From Strongylocentrotus purpuratus (Eukaryota > Echinodermata > Echinoidea > Camarodonta > Strongylocentrotidae), in the NCBI RefSeq assembly GCF_000002235.5, contig NW_022145597.1:310001-374000 (forward strand): a stretch of DNA of 64,000 bases, in the 5' to 3' direction. Shown here piece by piece: positions 10,932-24,700 of this stretch (its first letter is position 1; each line of letters opens with the position of its first letter). A program made the translations under genes and the position numbers. Under the pieces are notes generated by a model, which was not told the origin of the DNA, searched no databases, and saw only the letters and a list, made by a program, of their open reading frames with translations.

Positions 10932-11788
10932 CAGTGCGTCCCAGAAAAAAACAAAACCGAGAATTATCGATGTTTCTTCATAACCTAGTCAAATTTATAA
11001 TTACTAAATGACACATATTTGGCCTCCTCTTTCATTTAATGCAACTGATATGATGCATATTTCACGCATGAGTAATTGAAATGAATTTGAAGAGAGGAAA
11101 CCAAAAAGTCATTTGGCGGACGGTATCTGAATTTCAAAGAGAAAATCACATTTCTAGAAAATTGGGGTTCTGCCCTTTCATACGACACCTCGATTAGGAA
11201 AAATGAGTAAGGAATGACAAAGTTCTGTTTGTTTAAAGTAGTGCTTGCATTTCCATAATTTTATCAAACGAATTCGTCTTCACTGGGTGCCTGCCATAAC
11301 AACATGCAGAATTGACAAAATTCGTTGACTATCAGCCATGCATGAAGTCTTTCGTCTACGGCTGATTGTCAACGAAATGGAGTTAAGTCTTTCGTCAACT
11401 CTGTTTGTTGCTACGGCAGGCACCCAGTAAAAACGAGTTCGTTTGATGAAATTATGGAAATGCAAGCACTACTTTAAACAAACAGAACTTTGTCATTCCT
11501 TGCTCATTTTTCCTGATTGAGGTGTCATATGAAAGGGCAGAAACTCAACTTTCTAGAAATGTGATTTTCTCCTTGAAATTCAGATACCGTCCGCCAAATG
11601 ACTTTTTGGTTTCCTCTCTTCAAATTCAATGTAATCACTCATGCGTGAAATATGTATAATATGAGTTGCATCAAATGAAAGAAGAGGATCGAAGCTTTCC
11701 CAATATGTGTAATTTATCAATTATAAATGTGATTAAGTTATGATAGAACATCGATAATTCTTGGTTTCGTTTTTTCTTGGATGCACTG
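10932..11788. mobile_element. Tc1/mariner-like fold-back MITE (CAGTGCGTCC family), copy 1
   Basis: Flanking TA dinucleotides (10930-10931 and 11789-11790) enclose inverted termini: CAGTGCGTCCCAGAAAAAAA on the left and the inverse of 'tttttcttggatgcactg' on the right. Almost the whole 857 bp is one long palindrome with arms of about 400 bp. The centre contains 'ggtgcctgcc.taacaaca' and its inverse. TA duplications and CAGTG-type ends are typical of Tc1/mariner non-autonomous elements. It carries no transposase. A second, interrupted copy starts at 42803. Confidence 0.9.
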
Positions 11789-11800
11789 TATATAGATATA

Positions 11801-12403
11801 CGTGTGAGTCAAAAAAAAGTTTACACCTAGAAAATTGCTAATTATTTTTAAAATAATCTATGAACGGTAAATTATTATACATCTTATGAAAGAGTGTTTT
11901 ATCCCAAATCACTTGGTACCATTTTTGTGTGGTATGTGTTCAAGCTTGAATGAACAGGAGGCATTGTTTGCGAGAGTGCAAAAATCGACTTGCGCCAAAG
12001 TGATGCCTATGCAGTATGTATTATGTTGGGATTAGCGAAGTGATAGAGTGAAATGAATGTATCAAATGAAATGCATTGCATATGCATTTTGCAAAGGGCA
12101 AAGTCACACGCACATACACACACCCTCACAAATGTTCGTTGATATTTGATATTCGATATTTGATATGTGTGGCATGATTAATTTTGTTAGGGATGTAAGC
12201 AACTTTGGCGCAAGTCGATTTTTGCACTCTCGCAAACAATGCCTCCTGTTCATCCAAGCGTGAACACATACCACACAAAAAAGGTACCAAATGATTTGGG
12301 ATAAAACACTCTTTCATAAGATATATAATAATTTACTGTTCATGGATGATTTTAAAAATAATTAGCAATTTTCTAGGTGTAAACTTTTTTTTGACTCACA
12401 CTG
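11801..12403 (+). mobile_element. Tc1/mariner-like fold-back MITE (GTGTGAGTCAAAAA family), copy 1
   Basis: TA flanks at 11799-11800 and 12404-12405 enclose inverted arms of about 190-200 bp that start (C)GTGTGAGTCAAAAAAAAGT and read on through 'ttacacctagaaaattgcta', 'ttgtgtggtatgtgttca' and 'cgacttgcgccaaag'. The inner loop has a run of GATATTTGATATTC repeats. The element begins 10 bases after the preceding mariner-like MITE. The copy at 16315-16956 is in the opposite orientation. Confidence 0.9.
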
Positions 12404-12406
12404 TAT

Positions 12407-12575
12407 ATATCTCTGTCTCTCTCCCTCCCTTATTACCCCTCTCTTCTTTCTACCTCTCATCCTCCCTACCCTCCTCCCTCACCCTCTCCCCCTCCCCATT
12501 CTCTCTCTCCCTCTCTTCCTCCCCTCCCCTCCTTTCTCTCTCTCTCCCTCTCCCCTCTCTCTCTCTTTATCTATA
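12407..12575. repeat. CT-rich simple repeat
   Basis: Imperfect (CT)n/(CCT)n tract lying just upstream of the first recognised receptor exon. It could also supply pyrimidine for that exon's acceptor region. Confidence 0.9.
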
Positions 12576-12636
12576 TGTGTATTTTATTATCAATGACATT
12601 TTCACGCTAATCACATAATTGTTTCTCTTTTTAAAG

Positions 12637-12742
12637 ATCCGCTAGATTGTGTGCCGTCTTGCCGATGTGCTGCTTACAATGTATCTTGTGAAGGTCCTGC
12701 CATTGTTGATGATACCAACATTAGAAAATCAACACGAAATCT
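12637..12742 (+). CDS. Receptor exon: cysteine-rich LRR N-cap
   Basis: The exon follows a 'tttttaaag' acceptor and ends at 'ct|gtaagt'. It enters with one base of a codon already used and leaves after two. It encodes (D)PLDCVPSCRCAAYNVSCEGP and about 15 more residues ending TRNL. The cysteine pattern Cx3CxCx6C is the standard LRRNT cap that seals the start of extracellular LRR domains. The exit phase 2 matches every LRR exon that follows. An upstream exon must supply the first base of its first codon. Confidence 0.8.
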
Positions 12743-15700
12743 GTAAGTTGGAGGGGAAAATACATTTTAGAATTTTCGCTATCCTAAATTTTTAATTCTC
12801 AAGCAATATGAGAAGACAACTAGCAATAACCACACGTCGTGTGTCCAGACAGGTTGGTTATTTAGACTGCTGATTTGAAACATCATTTTGAAGAAGTTTA
12901 CATACAATGATGTTGGACAGTATTTAAAGAAACATGATGGTTTGGGCTATTTGATCATCTTTTTCGTTAAATCCAAAGGCACAAGTGACAGCTTTATATG
13001 TCTTAAGCCACCTTCTTTCTTCTTCTTCTCTTTCTTCTTCTTCATCTTCTCCCTTGCAGATCTTTCTTTGGGGAATCGATCAACGGAAGGAAGATGCCAT
13101 TATCGATGCCATTCAAACTGACAACATATCCGCTTTTAAAACTATTGTAAGGAACACAAAGCTAGCACTGAGTAAAATATCCATTATAGAATTTCAGTAT
13201 TTTTAGTATATATATATAAAAGTATATTCATATATGTAATCATAGCAAATGGTGTACACTACTTATTCTTAACTAGCCCCCCAAAAGACAGAAGCCAGAC
13301 CAAGTAAAATATCTTTTTGTATATATTTTTTTAATTAGCAGCTTATCCTGAACACGTCAGTGCTATATGTTCATGAATAACAATGACAATATATTGAACT
13401 TTGGTAACCTCAAAACACAGAACGATAATACAAAAATCCACGTACGGCTGCCATTATAGCGCTCTAGCATTTAGGTAATTAATTCCTTCCAGGTATCAAT
13501 TTACCTCTCCTGGTGGTGTGTGGTCAATGTAGATTATAGCCAAAGGACATCGGTACTGGGACAGGGATTTCAACCCCGTACCTTGAGGTTCACAGTCCGA
13601 AAACTTATCAAATGGACAACGCCACATCTAAAATACCGATCAGTGCTTAGCCAATGACATTTATACATGTATGACCTTTAGTTCGTATTAAGTGTTCTTG
13701 AACATCATCTTTCAGAAAGAAAAAAAAGAAGAAAAAAGGTGATTTAATATCCATGAACAACAGATATGACATCAGCAATACTTTGACAATGACAATATAT
13801 GACGGGCACTACACAACCACGAAGAATCGTTAGAGAAGCATTTTGGGGGTTCAGGGTTTATTCCGAAAGAGGAGATTCTCAGCTTCAAAATTGTATTATA
13901 CTACTCATTACAATTTGATATCCTTAAAATAAGAATGTCCGGTTCCAGAGAATGTTAATTAAGAGAAAGGGGTGTTAAGAGTATGTTGTTTATTTGAGCA
14001 CTCTGACTCCCAAGGTCTGGTGCAAGGCGACGAAAGGAGGAATAAAACTCTTTAGAAATATCTAGAAAGGGGCAGTCATGTTGTCCTAAAACTTGGCGCA
14101 CTAGTTAAAGGTAAAGACCAGTATTGGTAACGCCCCAATTTCAAAAAATGAAATGGAAGCTCTCATTACCAATCATGTGAAAGAATATGTTTTACCTAAT
14201 ACATGATGATAAAAAATTTGCCGGGAAACCGCCTACTAATTCATATATTTGGTAAATTTATTTCTCTCATGGTCGTGTGAGAGAGATAGGGTAGTCCCAT
14301 ATACATCTTTCTGTGTATAGTGCTTGTAACTTTACGAAGAATGGGCCAAATTTCTTATCATTTTGATGATTCCAGAACCTTGCAGATGCTAGATGCTAGA
14401 TGATCAACCTTTTCTGATCGATTCCACAACGTTTCTTTCACAATGCAATCGCATGACCATTACTGGTCTTTACCTTTAAGATAATCCTGTCCTTTATTTC
14501 CTCAAGGGTTCAATGTAATAGCTTATTCTGTTTTACAGTTGCTGAAGGTCAAAATAAGATCATTCCTAAATAAATCAAAATTAGTAGATTTACAACAAAC
14601 CCAGAAGAAGAAAAAACATAATTCTACAAAATACTGCCAAAATACCACTTTTAAATTATTTTGTTCTTTCAAATGTTGAAATTACATAACAAAAACAAGT
14701 ATACTCTTTCATGCAAAGGGTGGCAAACTTAACTATTACCATCCTGACCGAATACACCTTTATTGAGTTATAATTGAAAACCAAACTATGCGAATTCTTT
14801 GGTGGTTTTTGGATGTGGAGTCACATCATTTATGTTGATTGTTCTTTTCCTGCATTTAATGCATGTTTTAAAGTAATGAAGGGTTTTGAAAACTGTTTAA
14901 CTCGGACAAACAATGCAAATAACTAGGACAAACACTTTAAAGTTCAAGAAACTTATTTGACATCTTATATTAATAAGGAATTTCAAATACTTATCTTGTC
15001 ATGACTTGCAGAAATATTTCCAATACTGGACTAACGGAACTTGTTCGAGCGGACTTCGTGACTCTGACAGAACTCGAAATTCTGTAAGTTGTATAAATGT
15101 TTATATTATCATGAATCAATATGTAACTGAAAATAGTTTATAGTCAACTGTAAAGTGAAGGATTCGTAAAAGAAGAAAATTGTAAATGGAAATATAAGTA
15201 TGCCCAGGGGAATGTGATTATATACAATGATAATAATAACAGCAACAAGAAGAAGAATGATAATAATAATAGTAATAAAACTAATAAAGATAATAGTAAT
15301 AATAATATTAAAAAGAATAACAATGATACTAATAATAATAATAATAATAACAATACTATATTGACTGCTATGAGAGAGCGCGCCTCGGGGTCATAGCAGG
15401 ATGAAACATCCCCTTGAGCCTACACAAATAACTATGCCTCGAACTCATTAAAGCAGTCAATATATCTTTTATATACCGTAAAAAGAGTCGAAGAATACAT
15501 GTGCGACTCACTTTATAAATCATGGGGTCCTCACATTTACAAATTATCATCAAACTGTGCACCAGTAGAACAGGGAAAGCAGAACTGTGCTCCAGTAGAA
15601 CAGGACAATTTCGCGATCAAATCGCATTGCCATTATGGTATCCGCGCTCGATCTTGTACAAAGCAATATTTTACATATACACCAATGGGGATCGTAGCAC

Positions 15701-18700
15701 AATTTAACTATGCCCGTCTTTTTGCGGGCATAGTAAAAAAAACGCAACTTCACTTTCTACCAATTACATGACAGGATTACGAAAGATTCTTAAAGTAAGG
15801 TATACCATAAAAATTATGATATCTACATCTAAACAACAAAAACTGCTAGATCGTAATCAGATGATTGGCCAAACACACACTATCACACGGTGTTTGTTCA
15901 TGAAAAAGCGTTCCAGTACTATCCAACGGTTTGAGTACAAGATGCATAGCAGTGCGCGATGAGGTTTGTGTGCTTATATTGTGTGTGGGCCAATACTTGA
16001 GAGTAGCCCTGCCCGTAAACGCGTATACAGGTTTATAGTGCGATTATATCTTTGTACACGCTACAGTTAGCCTTCTATACTTGTGATTTAAACGTCATTG
16101 ATAATGACACGAAACCATTTTGAATTGAATTGGTTCTACATCAAAGGTGCATTTTTTCATTCGATTATTTATTAACAATATATCCGCTCTTGTTGAGTCT
16201 GTTTATGCCCCGGTTTATGCATCTATTATACTAAGTCTGACGGCTTCTTACGATAGATGCATACAGCCTCAACTCGAATGTGGATGGATCGTATAATGCA
16301 TCATTTTTATGCTATGTGTGAGTCAAAAAAAGTTTACACCTATAAGGTTGCTAATTATTTAAAAAATCGTCTATGAACAGTAAATTATTATACAAAGAGT
16401 GTGTTATCCCAAATCATTTGGTATCATTTTTGTGTGGTATGTGTTCACGCTTGAATGAATAGGAGGCATTGTTTGCGAGAGTGCAAAAATCGACTTGCGC
16501 CAAAGTTGCTTTTGTGATATTTACATAAAACAATTGGGATTTGGGTATTAAATCGGTTTTTGCAGATCCAAATAACATCCCTAACAAATTTAATCATGCC
16601 ACACATATCAAATATCGAATATCAAATATCAACGAACATTTGTGCGCGTGTGTGACTTTGCTTCTGCAAAAAGCATATGCAATGCATTTCATTTGATACA
16701 TTCAATTCATTCTCTCACTCCGCTAATCCGAACATAGTACATGCTGTAGGCATCACTTTGGCGCAAGTCGATTTTTGCACTCTCGCAAACAATGCCTCCT
16801 GTTCATCCAAGCGTGAACACATACCACACAAAAATGATACCAAATGATTTTGAATAAATTACTCTTTTATAAGATGTATAATAATTTACTGTTTAATTAT
16901 GATTTTTTGAATAATAAGCAGTTTTCTAGGTGTAAACTTTTTTTTGACTCACACGGTATTACGCACATATCTATCCCATGGAATGCTCACGGTGCCTATT
17001 GAGTAGGACTAGTACCCTGGCTTTTAATCCAGTTGCCTAGGCCTTGGGCGGTACTAACGTCAATTTCGTAACACACTTCTCCAGATTCATCCCGGTTATC
17101 TCATCTTGTTAATTGAAATACATACTACTACTACTATTACTATTGCTAGTAATAACAATTAAAGGTAATACAAAGTTTTGGCATGGGGTCATGAATTTGG
17201 TTCAAATGACCATATTGGAAGCATATGCCATCCTACAATATTTAGTGATCGTTGTCGCGGTTGAAATGGAGTCTAAAGTTATGCAATTTTAAATAATAAA
17301 CTCTTTATGTTGTATAGCTCCCTCTCCAGGTCAAGATATTAATTAAGCTTTAAAACAATGTTTCTTGCCTAAAATCTACCGATTAGCTATTACCATTTGG
17401 AAATTATGTATCACAACTACATATTCTGAAATGTTCATGATCGCAGCTGCCATTGAACGGCCGTAGGCGCTATTTGAAATTTATCAAAATTTACCGGGAG
17501 CACCGGTAAATTTTTATATTGAAATGTTCTCGAAAGCAGAAGTGTTTAAGGGGCTAATTTTTCTAGAGCTTATAAAACATCCACAGGGGCATCCAAATAT
17601 ATCAAAATTGTAAAGAATCACTATCCACCTAATTTTCAAATTTTCCTAAAACTTTGCATTACCTTCAAAACATTATGATGCATTTTCATTAAACATGTTC
17701 AAATACACTTTGCAACTAGTTATAAACAGAAGTGGTGAGTTTTCAGATATTTTCAAGGTATTGACAGATATTTGGTTGCGAAGAAACTTGGGTAGAGTTT
17801 TAGTCCAACCTGTCTTTCACTGAGTAAAGAGTAAACGAATGAACCGACATCAAATTATCTAGATCACCGAATCAAGACCTCTTGTTTTTCTCTATGTATT
17901 AAATCTTCCCATCACTCTTTCAGGCTACTAACGTACAATAACATATTTCGGATTGAGGATCTGAGCTTCAACAATATGAACAAGTTGACCAAGCTGTGAG
18001 TATTAAAACGTTCATTTTAATAAAGTATGTCATGTTTACATTTAAATGGTGTTTATAGAATACCAATCACCTGGGGGAAATGCTGTATGGCTAGAATGTA
18101 TAACATCAACTTCTACAAATAAATTGCATTCCATGGGTTAACGGTTGGGGAGTAGGAAGAAAATAAAGGATAACAAAATCCTCATTGTACGGAACCCAAG
18201 TCCCACTCTGTGCTCTCCCAATTCTATGCGAGCGTGAACGCTTGCGTCAACTAGTCAACTCAACAAGTCCTTTTACTGTTACTTGGAGTGTATTTCAAAC
18301 TGTAATATGCCTTTCTAGAAGTAATATTTGAAGATCATATTTTGAATACAGGATAGCGACGTAGAACCTCATACATCAAGAGCAAAGCCTTTTTTAGTGA
18401 TTGATACACTTAGTAATTGTAGTAGTAATATTAATACATGTAACATTTTTAACGCTTCCCATTTTCCTACAGGGATTTATCTCACAATATCATCGGTTCA
18501 TTGTCAAATAATACCTTTACCGGTTTGAACAGTCTGACACAATTGTAAGTTTTAACAATCAAATTTATACACATTAGCTTAGTTTATTTCAGCTCATATA
18601 TACATGCATAACTAGATTTTCCTCTCAATTGTCAATTTGTATATGTTGGAAAACATTTGCTTTTTCCAACAAACGATCACTCGCTCTTAGAAACATAAGA

Positions 18701-21700
18701 ATTAAGCGCTTTTTACATAGGATGTATTATTATTATTATTGTTATCACTGTTTAGGGTACTAAAAAGACCCCCCAAAAAACAAAAAAAACAAAAACAAAA
18801 ACTGGAGAAAAAAAACTGGGAAAAAAAAGAATAACAAAATAAAATGTTAAATTTCATACATCTTGTTATTGCGAAAAACATTGTGTTAAACGTAAATTCA
18901 AGACACGGTCTGAAAGTTCCTGGATTATCTACAGATTTTAACTTGTGATAAGGAATCAATGCGGGCGTAGAAAATAAAATATATTAATATTGTATATATC
19001 TAAAGTCCATTTAAGATTATGCATACAATTCAGGAATACATTTATGTTCTAGTGTCCATTTATTGGAAAATGTTTGGTCGCTACCGTCACCCCCACTTCA
19101 AAATCACATTTTAATCATAAAAACTATAATTCAAAAAATCATTAGTCATTTACACGTTATGGAGAAACATTCCATATTGCTGAAGAACTTCTTTCTCGGT
19201 TTTGTAGGACATTAACAAATAATGAAATATATCGGATTGAGGATTTCACTTTCAATCATTTGAACAAGTTGACTAAACTGTATGCCCATGCACCATACAC
19301 TGTATAATCTGACTACGATCCGATTTTTGAAATATTTGCAACAGCGTGTTGATATTAACATTCAAACTTCGAAATTCTTAATGATCGATGATTTGAATAG
19401 TCATATAATTAATGAAATCAGAATGCCAGTGGATTTCACGTTCGTTGGAGAAGGAGTAGCTAAATCGGCTTAGAATCGTAGTGACGTCATAGTGACGTAG
19501 CGAACAGATTTGTTTTGAAAATATTGGTGAATTACCCCCCACAAAGATATGAAAACGATGTCGCATAATGCTGTCAGTAATATTCTTATCTTTTTTTCTC
19601 CACAGATATCTTAGTGACAACCAAATCTCCAACATTGCTATTGATGCTTTCAAAGGACTTCATACTCTGAGGTTTATGTAAGCATATCTCATGTTGATTC
19701 GACACTTAAAAGATATCATTATTTTGTTGAACCACCATTGTGCAATAGTTATAGGAAAAGAGGATCTTTCCAAAATCCTTTAACCATAAAAAGGCCGGGC
19801 TATTTGAGGCCTTAGTACAGCCGGGGGGGGGGATTATGGCTCCCCTTAAGATCTCGGCCGTGAAACGGCCGATCTCTGCGAAAATGTGCACGCGTGTCAA
19901 GTGAAGGGTATACAAACATTTGAAAAATTCACTCATTTGCATATTTATGGTAATTTATGCAAATAAGGTCATAGAAATGACATTTTTACCCATAAATGAT
20001 ATATTATTCATATTTAGGCATTCTTTTTCACTACGTATATTCATCAGACCATCATCATCATCAACTTCAGGTGGCGCTGTAAAGCAGGGCTCCCACTTAG
20101 CCGAGTTGTATTAGCGAGTTATGGGGAGTTGTGGTGAGTTGCCTCAAAGAGGCACTCGCAATAACTCGCGAAAAATTCGGTATGGCTTAGCGTAACTCTT
20201 TACAACATTCCACGACTCTCCTCGAAGTCGCGAGCAGTTCCAAAATTTGGAATATGTTCAAAAAAATTCCCCGATCCGTTGCAATTCGAGGTGAACTCGC
20301 CTACACTCGTAATATACACGCATTACTTGTAACAAGCTCGCGCTGCACTCTTCATAAGGTGGCGAGTTGCTACGAGTGTAAAGCAAGTTCACCTCGAGCT
20401 ACAACGAATCAGCGAAAATTTTGAACATGTTCAAAATTTTCACTGATTCGTTGTTACTCGAGGTGAATTCGTTGTTACTCGAGGTGAACTCGCTTACACT
20501 AGTAATATACTCGCATTACTCGTAGCAAGCTCGCTCTGCACTCTTCATAAGGTGGCTAGTTGCTACGAGTTATGAAGAGTGCAGCGGGAGCTTGTTACAA
20601 GTAATGCGTGTATATTACGAGTGTAGGCGAGTTCACCTCGAATTGCAACGAATCGAGGAAATTTTTTGAACATGTTCCAAATTTTGGAACTGTTCGCGAC
20701 TTCGAGGAGAGTCGTGGAATGTTGTAAAGAGTTACGCTAAGCCATACCAAATTATTCGCGAGTTATTGCGAGTGCCTCTTTGAGGCAACTCACCACAACT
20801 CCCCATAACTCGCTAATACAACTCGGCTAAGTGGGAGCCCTGCTTAAAGCGCTGCTGTGGTCTTCACGAGAGCACGCCATGCAACTCTTTCACCTGCCAT
20901 TTGTGTTGCACCTTTCATTCCTTGTCCAGACACTTTCTTGATATCATCAGTCCAAGATATTGGTGGACAACCTCTACCCCGTTTTCCTTAGACTGCTCCT
21001 TGCAGTATTTGCTTCTCAACACCTTTAGATCTCCTAACAATGTGCCCAAAATAGTTTAGACCATTTGGAATAATAATACGACAACAAATTTGGAAGAGCG
21101 AGCTTATTCTTTATGTTATCTCTTGTTTTGATAATTTCTTATGTATATCGATGTTTGTTTAACATTTCTAACTACAATTTAACTATTTTGACTTCCAAAA
21201 CAACCACCTAAACTTTAAACAAGACCCAATAACCAATGTTTAATCTATTTTTAGGAAAAATGACATTTCCTTATGTTTTGTACACAAATCACGAAAATGA
21301 GCGATTTTCGGGCTGACATGCAAAGACAAAAGGTCACGTGACCTTGAAACTGTAGGTCTGATTTTCAAAACAAATCTTTTAAAAGATGCGCAAGACTCGA
21401 AAGAAAAAAAGTCAGCGAGCGGTGGGGCGCGATCCATATGCGTTCCCGAACAATCAGAAAAATCGTGGAGGGGGGGGGGGGGCATATGCCCCCCCCCCCT
21501 CCACGATTTTTCTGATTGTTTAACTTATTAACCAACCCTATTAGGGTTAAACATATGGTTTAATTAAGATTTCGAAACCGCCCTATTCTGCTGTAGCTAA
21601 TAGATGTTTGTGAAAACACTGGTACTCAGTCAGGCACAGCAAATGCCTCATTCGGAAGAACCAAAGGACAACCACCCCTGGACCATCAGGATACACAGAT

Positions 21701-24700
21701 AACTATACGTTACCCCTTTTTTGAATTCCCCCTAGGTAAGTGACAGGGGTCAGGGGGAAAGTTGTCCTCGGGTAGTCGTCTTGATACCTTAGTCGTACAG
21801 ACAAGACCGACAACAGATCGACAACAGACCGACAACAGACCGAAAGAAAATACTACATATGACGTCTATGGCCAATAGTCGGTCAGTTTGGAGTCGGTCT
21901 GAAGTCGGTTTGGCGGTGTGACCGAGATATGACACGATAAATACAGGTTACATTTCCGGCATACGCTGTATACGCTGTATGAAGTATTGGTGTACTTTTA
22001 AATGCTTTTTGGAAACTAAATATTGTAATATTGTCACCCTTTCTCTTTCATCAATAATCTCAGTTATTTCAATTATTTTACATCTATCAAATGATCATCA
22101 GTTGCTGCATGTGTTCTGACCTTTCTCGTCCCTTCATAGTGACCTGTCAAATAACTCAATCAGAGAGTTGAGGAAGGGAACGTTTGATGATCTATCGAAT
22201 CTTCTCTGGTTGTAAGTTCATTCAATATTTTACTCTTCATTCTTTCCTACCCCACCACGAATTCTGTGTCTATGTTTTTCATAGGAATTCAATGCTAGGA
22301 TATGAAATAATTATTATTTCATTTATTCTTTCGACAGGACATTTTGTGGGTGATGTCCACAGCAGATCTTTTCAATATTTCCCTTGTGATAAACGAAGAC
22401 AGAAGAACTAGCAATGCGTGATTATCAATGATCTAGAAAGAATGTTGACCACAGGGAATTCGAAATAATGTAACGTTCCAAGTGATGATGACAATGATGG
22501 AGACGTTGACTGTTAGGATGATGGTGATGATAATGATAATGATTATGATAATTATCTTGCTTATTAAAACACTCAATGGCCCAAAATTTGAGTCTAGTGA
22601 CTTAGCAATAAGTGAGATTGTAAATTCATTTGATCCAGACTGTTTTTGCACCTTTTCTCTTTCAGGATTCTTGATTACAACCTGCTGGAATACATCGAAC
22701 CGGGGACTTTCCAAAATCTGAGTCGGCTAGTATATCTGTAAGTTTGTGGGCGTGGCACTGCTAGTTCGAAGTACTGTATAGATTTTGACTAGTTGGGTGC
22801 GTAACATTATACAAACATTGACTGCTTTGTGGGGCACGGTCAAAACTATTGCCTAATGTGATCTTTAAAATGTACTGTGATTCGAGACGCAGTAGAGGGG
22901 CATATTGTAGTCTCAACATCGCATTGGGCAACCAATTTTGGTATTAAAAATAAAATATTCGTGCTTGTTACCGACAGGGGCTAAAGTAAGAATATTTCCC
23001 CAATATTATCTATTGATCTAGAGTAATCGTAACGAAATATTTGCAGACGTCTAATCTTTGACCTCGTAGGCTATTGGTGTCATGTTCCACGCATCTCATG
23101 GGCTCCAGTCTCGTACGAATTAAGTTAAGTGGGAATGGGGTCTCAAGGACCTTTCACTAATTGCGGTCTGAAGTCGGTTTGGTGGTGTGACTGAGGTATG
23201 ACATGATAAATACAGGTTCAACATTCCCAACGTCCGCCGTATGAAGTATTGGTGTACTTTTAAATGCTTTTATGAAAATAAATAATGAAATATCGTCACG
23301 CTTTCTTTTTCATCAATATTTTCAGTTATTTCAATAACTTTACATATATTAAATTATTGATTATCAGTTGCTGCGTGTGTTCCGACCTCTCTCGTCCCTT
23401 CATAGTGACCTGTTAAATATTGCAATCAGAGAATTGAGGAAGGGAGTGTTTGATGACCTATCGAATCTGCAGGTGTCCTCATTCCTTCCTACCTCTGCAC
23501 GAGTTATGTATTCATGTTTTCATAGGAATTCATTGCTAGCATATGAAATACTTATTATTTAAATGATTCTTTCGACAGGACACTTTGTGGGCAATGTCCA
23601 AATCAGATTTTGTTAATATTTCACTTGTGATAAAATAAGACAGAAGATCCATATATTACTTTAAAAAGCGTGACGCTATACTTCGCTAGAGTAAGTTTTT
23701 ATATAAAATAATCATGATAATTATCAGTGAATGACAAATTAACAAACTGTTCAAAGTGAATGCGTCGTTGATTATATTCGTGGTGTATCCACTCTAATAT
23801 TGTTATATTATTTTTGAAGGAGTAATAATATACCACGGAATATAATGAGAGTATAAAATACAATGTAGTAACATATGTGATACATGATAATAATGATAAT
23901 ATATAAACATGATATTAAAAAAAGGAATAATCTATCACGCGATGAGGATTGAGGATTTAGTGATTTGAGCAAGTATACATCGAGTGTAATGTAGCTTCTT
24001 TGCTTCATTATGTTTAACAAAACAACTACACTATGTACTTCGGAATGGAAAAAAAACCCTTAGGGACTAATTTGGTATATATGGCCTACAGTGTTATGTT
24101 TTTTTTTATAAATCTAATGGGCCGTCGGTTTCATGGACGTCCATAATCACGGGCGCCCATAATCACGGGCGCTTGATCTTACGAAACTTTAATCTTGTTA
24201 AAAAAAATCTTATAATCAGGCATTTAATCCGTATTAACTTTTCGACCAAAAATAACTAATAAACTCGGACAGAAACTCAAACAGAAGAAGCGAACATTTA
24301 TTGATATGGCTTTTTTTTTAATTCTGAATTATTTTTCATAATGATTTATTTATATCTTACTGAATAATCTGAATGGACTTAAAACCTCTGACACGAAAAG
24401 TTTTGCACAATACCGTTTAATTTTTTTTGTTGAATTACCCCCGCAAAGATGTGGAAACGATTTCGCATATTAAATGCTGTCAGCAATCTTTGTATCTTTT
24501 TTTTCCACAGATATTTTAGTGGCAACCAAATCTCCAACATTGCTATTGATGCTTTCAAAGGACTTCATACTCTGGAGGAAATGTAAGTTTATCTCATGTT
24601 GATTCAACACTTAAAATATATAAATATTTTGTTTAACCACTACTGTGCAATAGTTATAGGAAGAGAAGAACTTTTCCAAATATTTTAAATATATCGTTTA

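Noticed and set aside
12126..12317. Minus-strand frame in the mariner-like MITE as a transposase remnant
   Set aside because: The sequence belongs to the inverted arm; no DDE-type motif is present.
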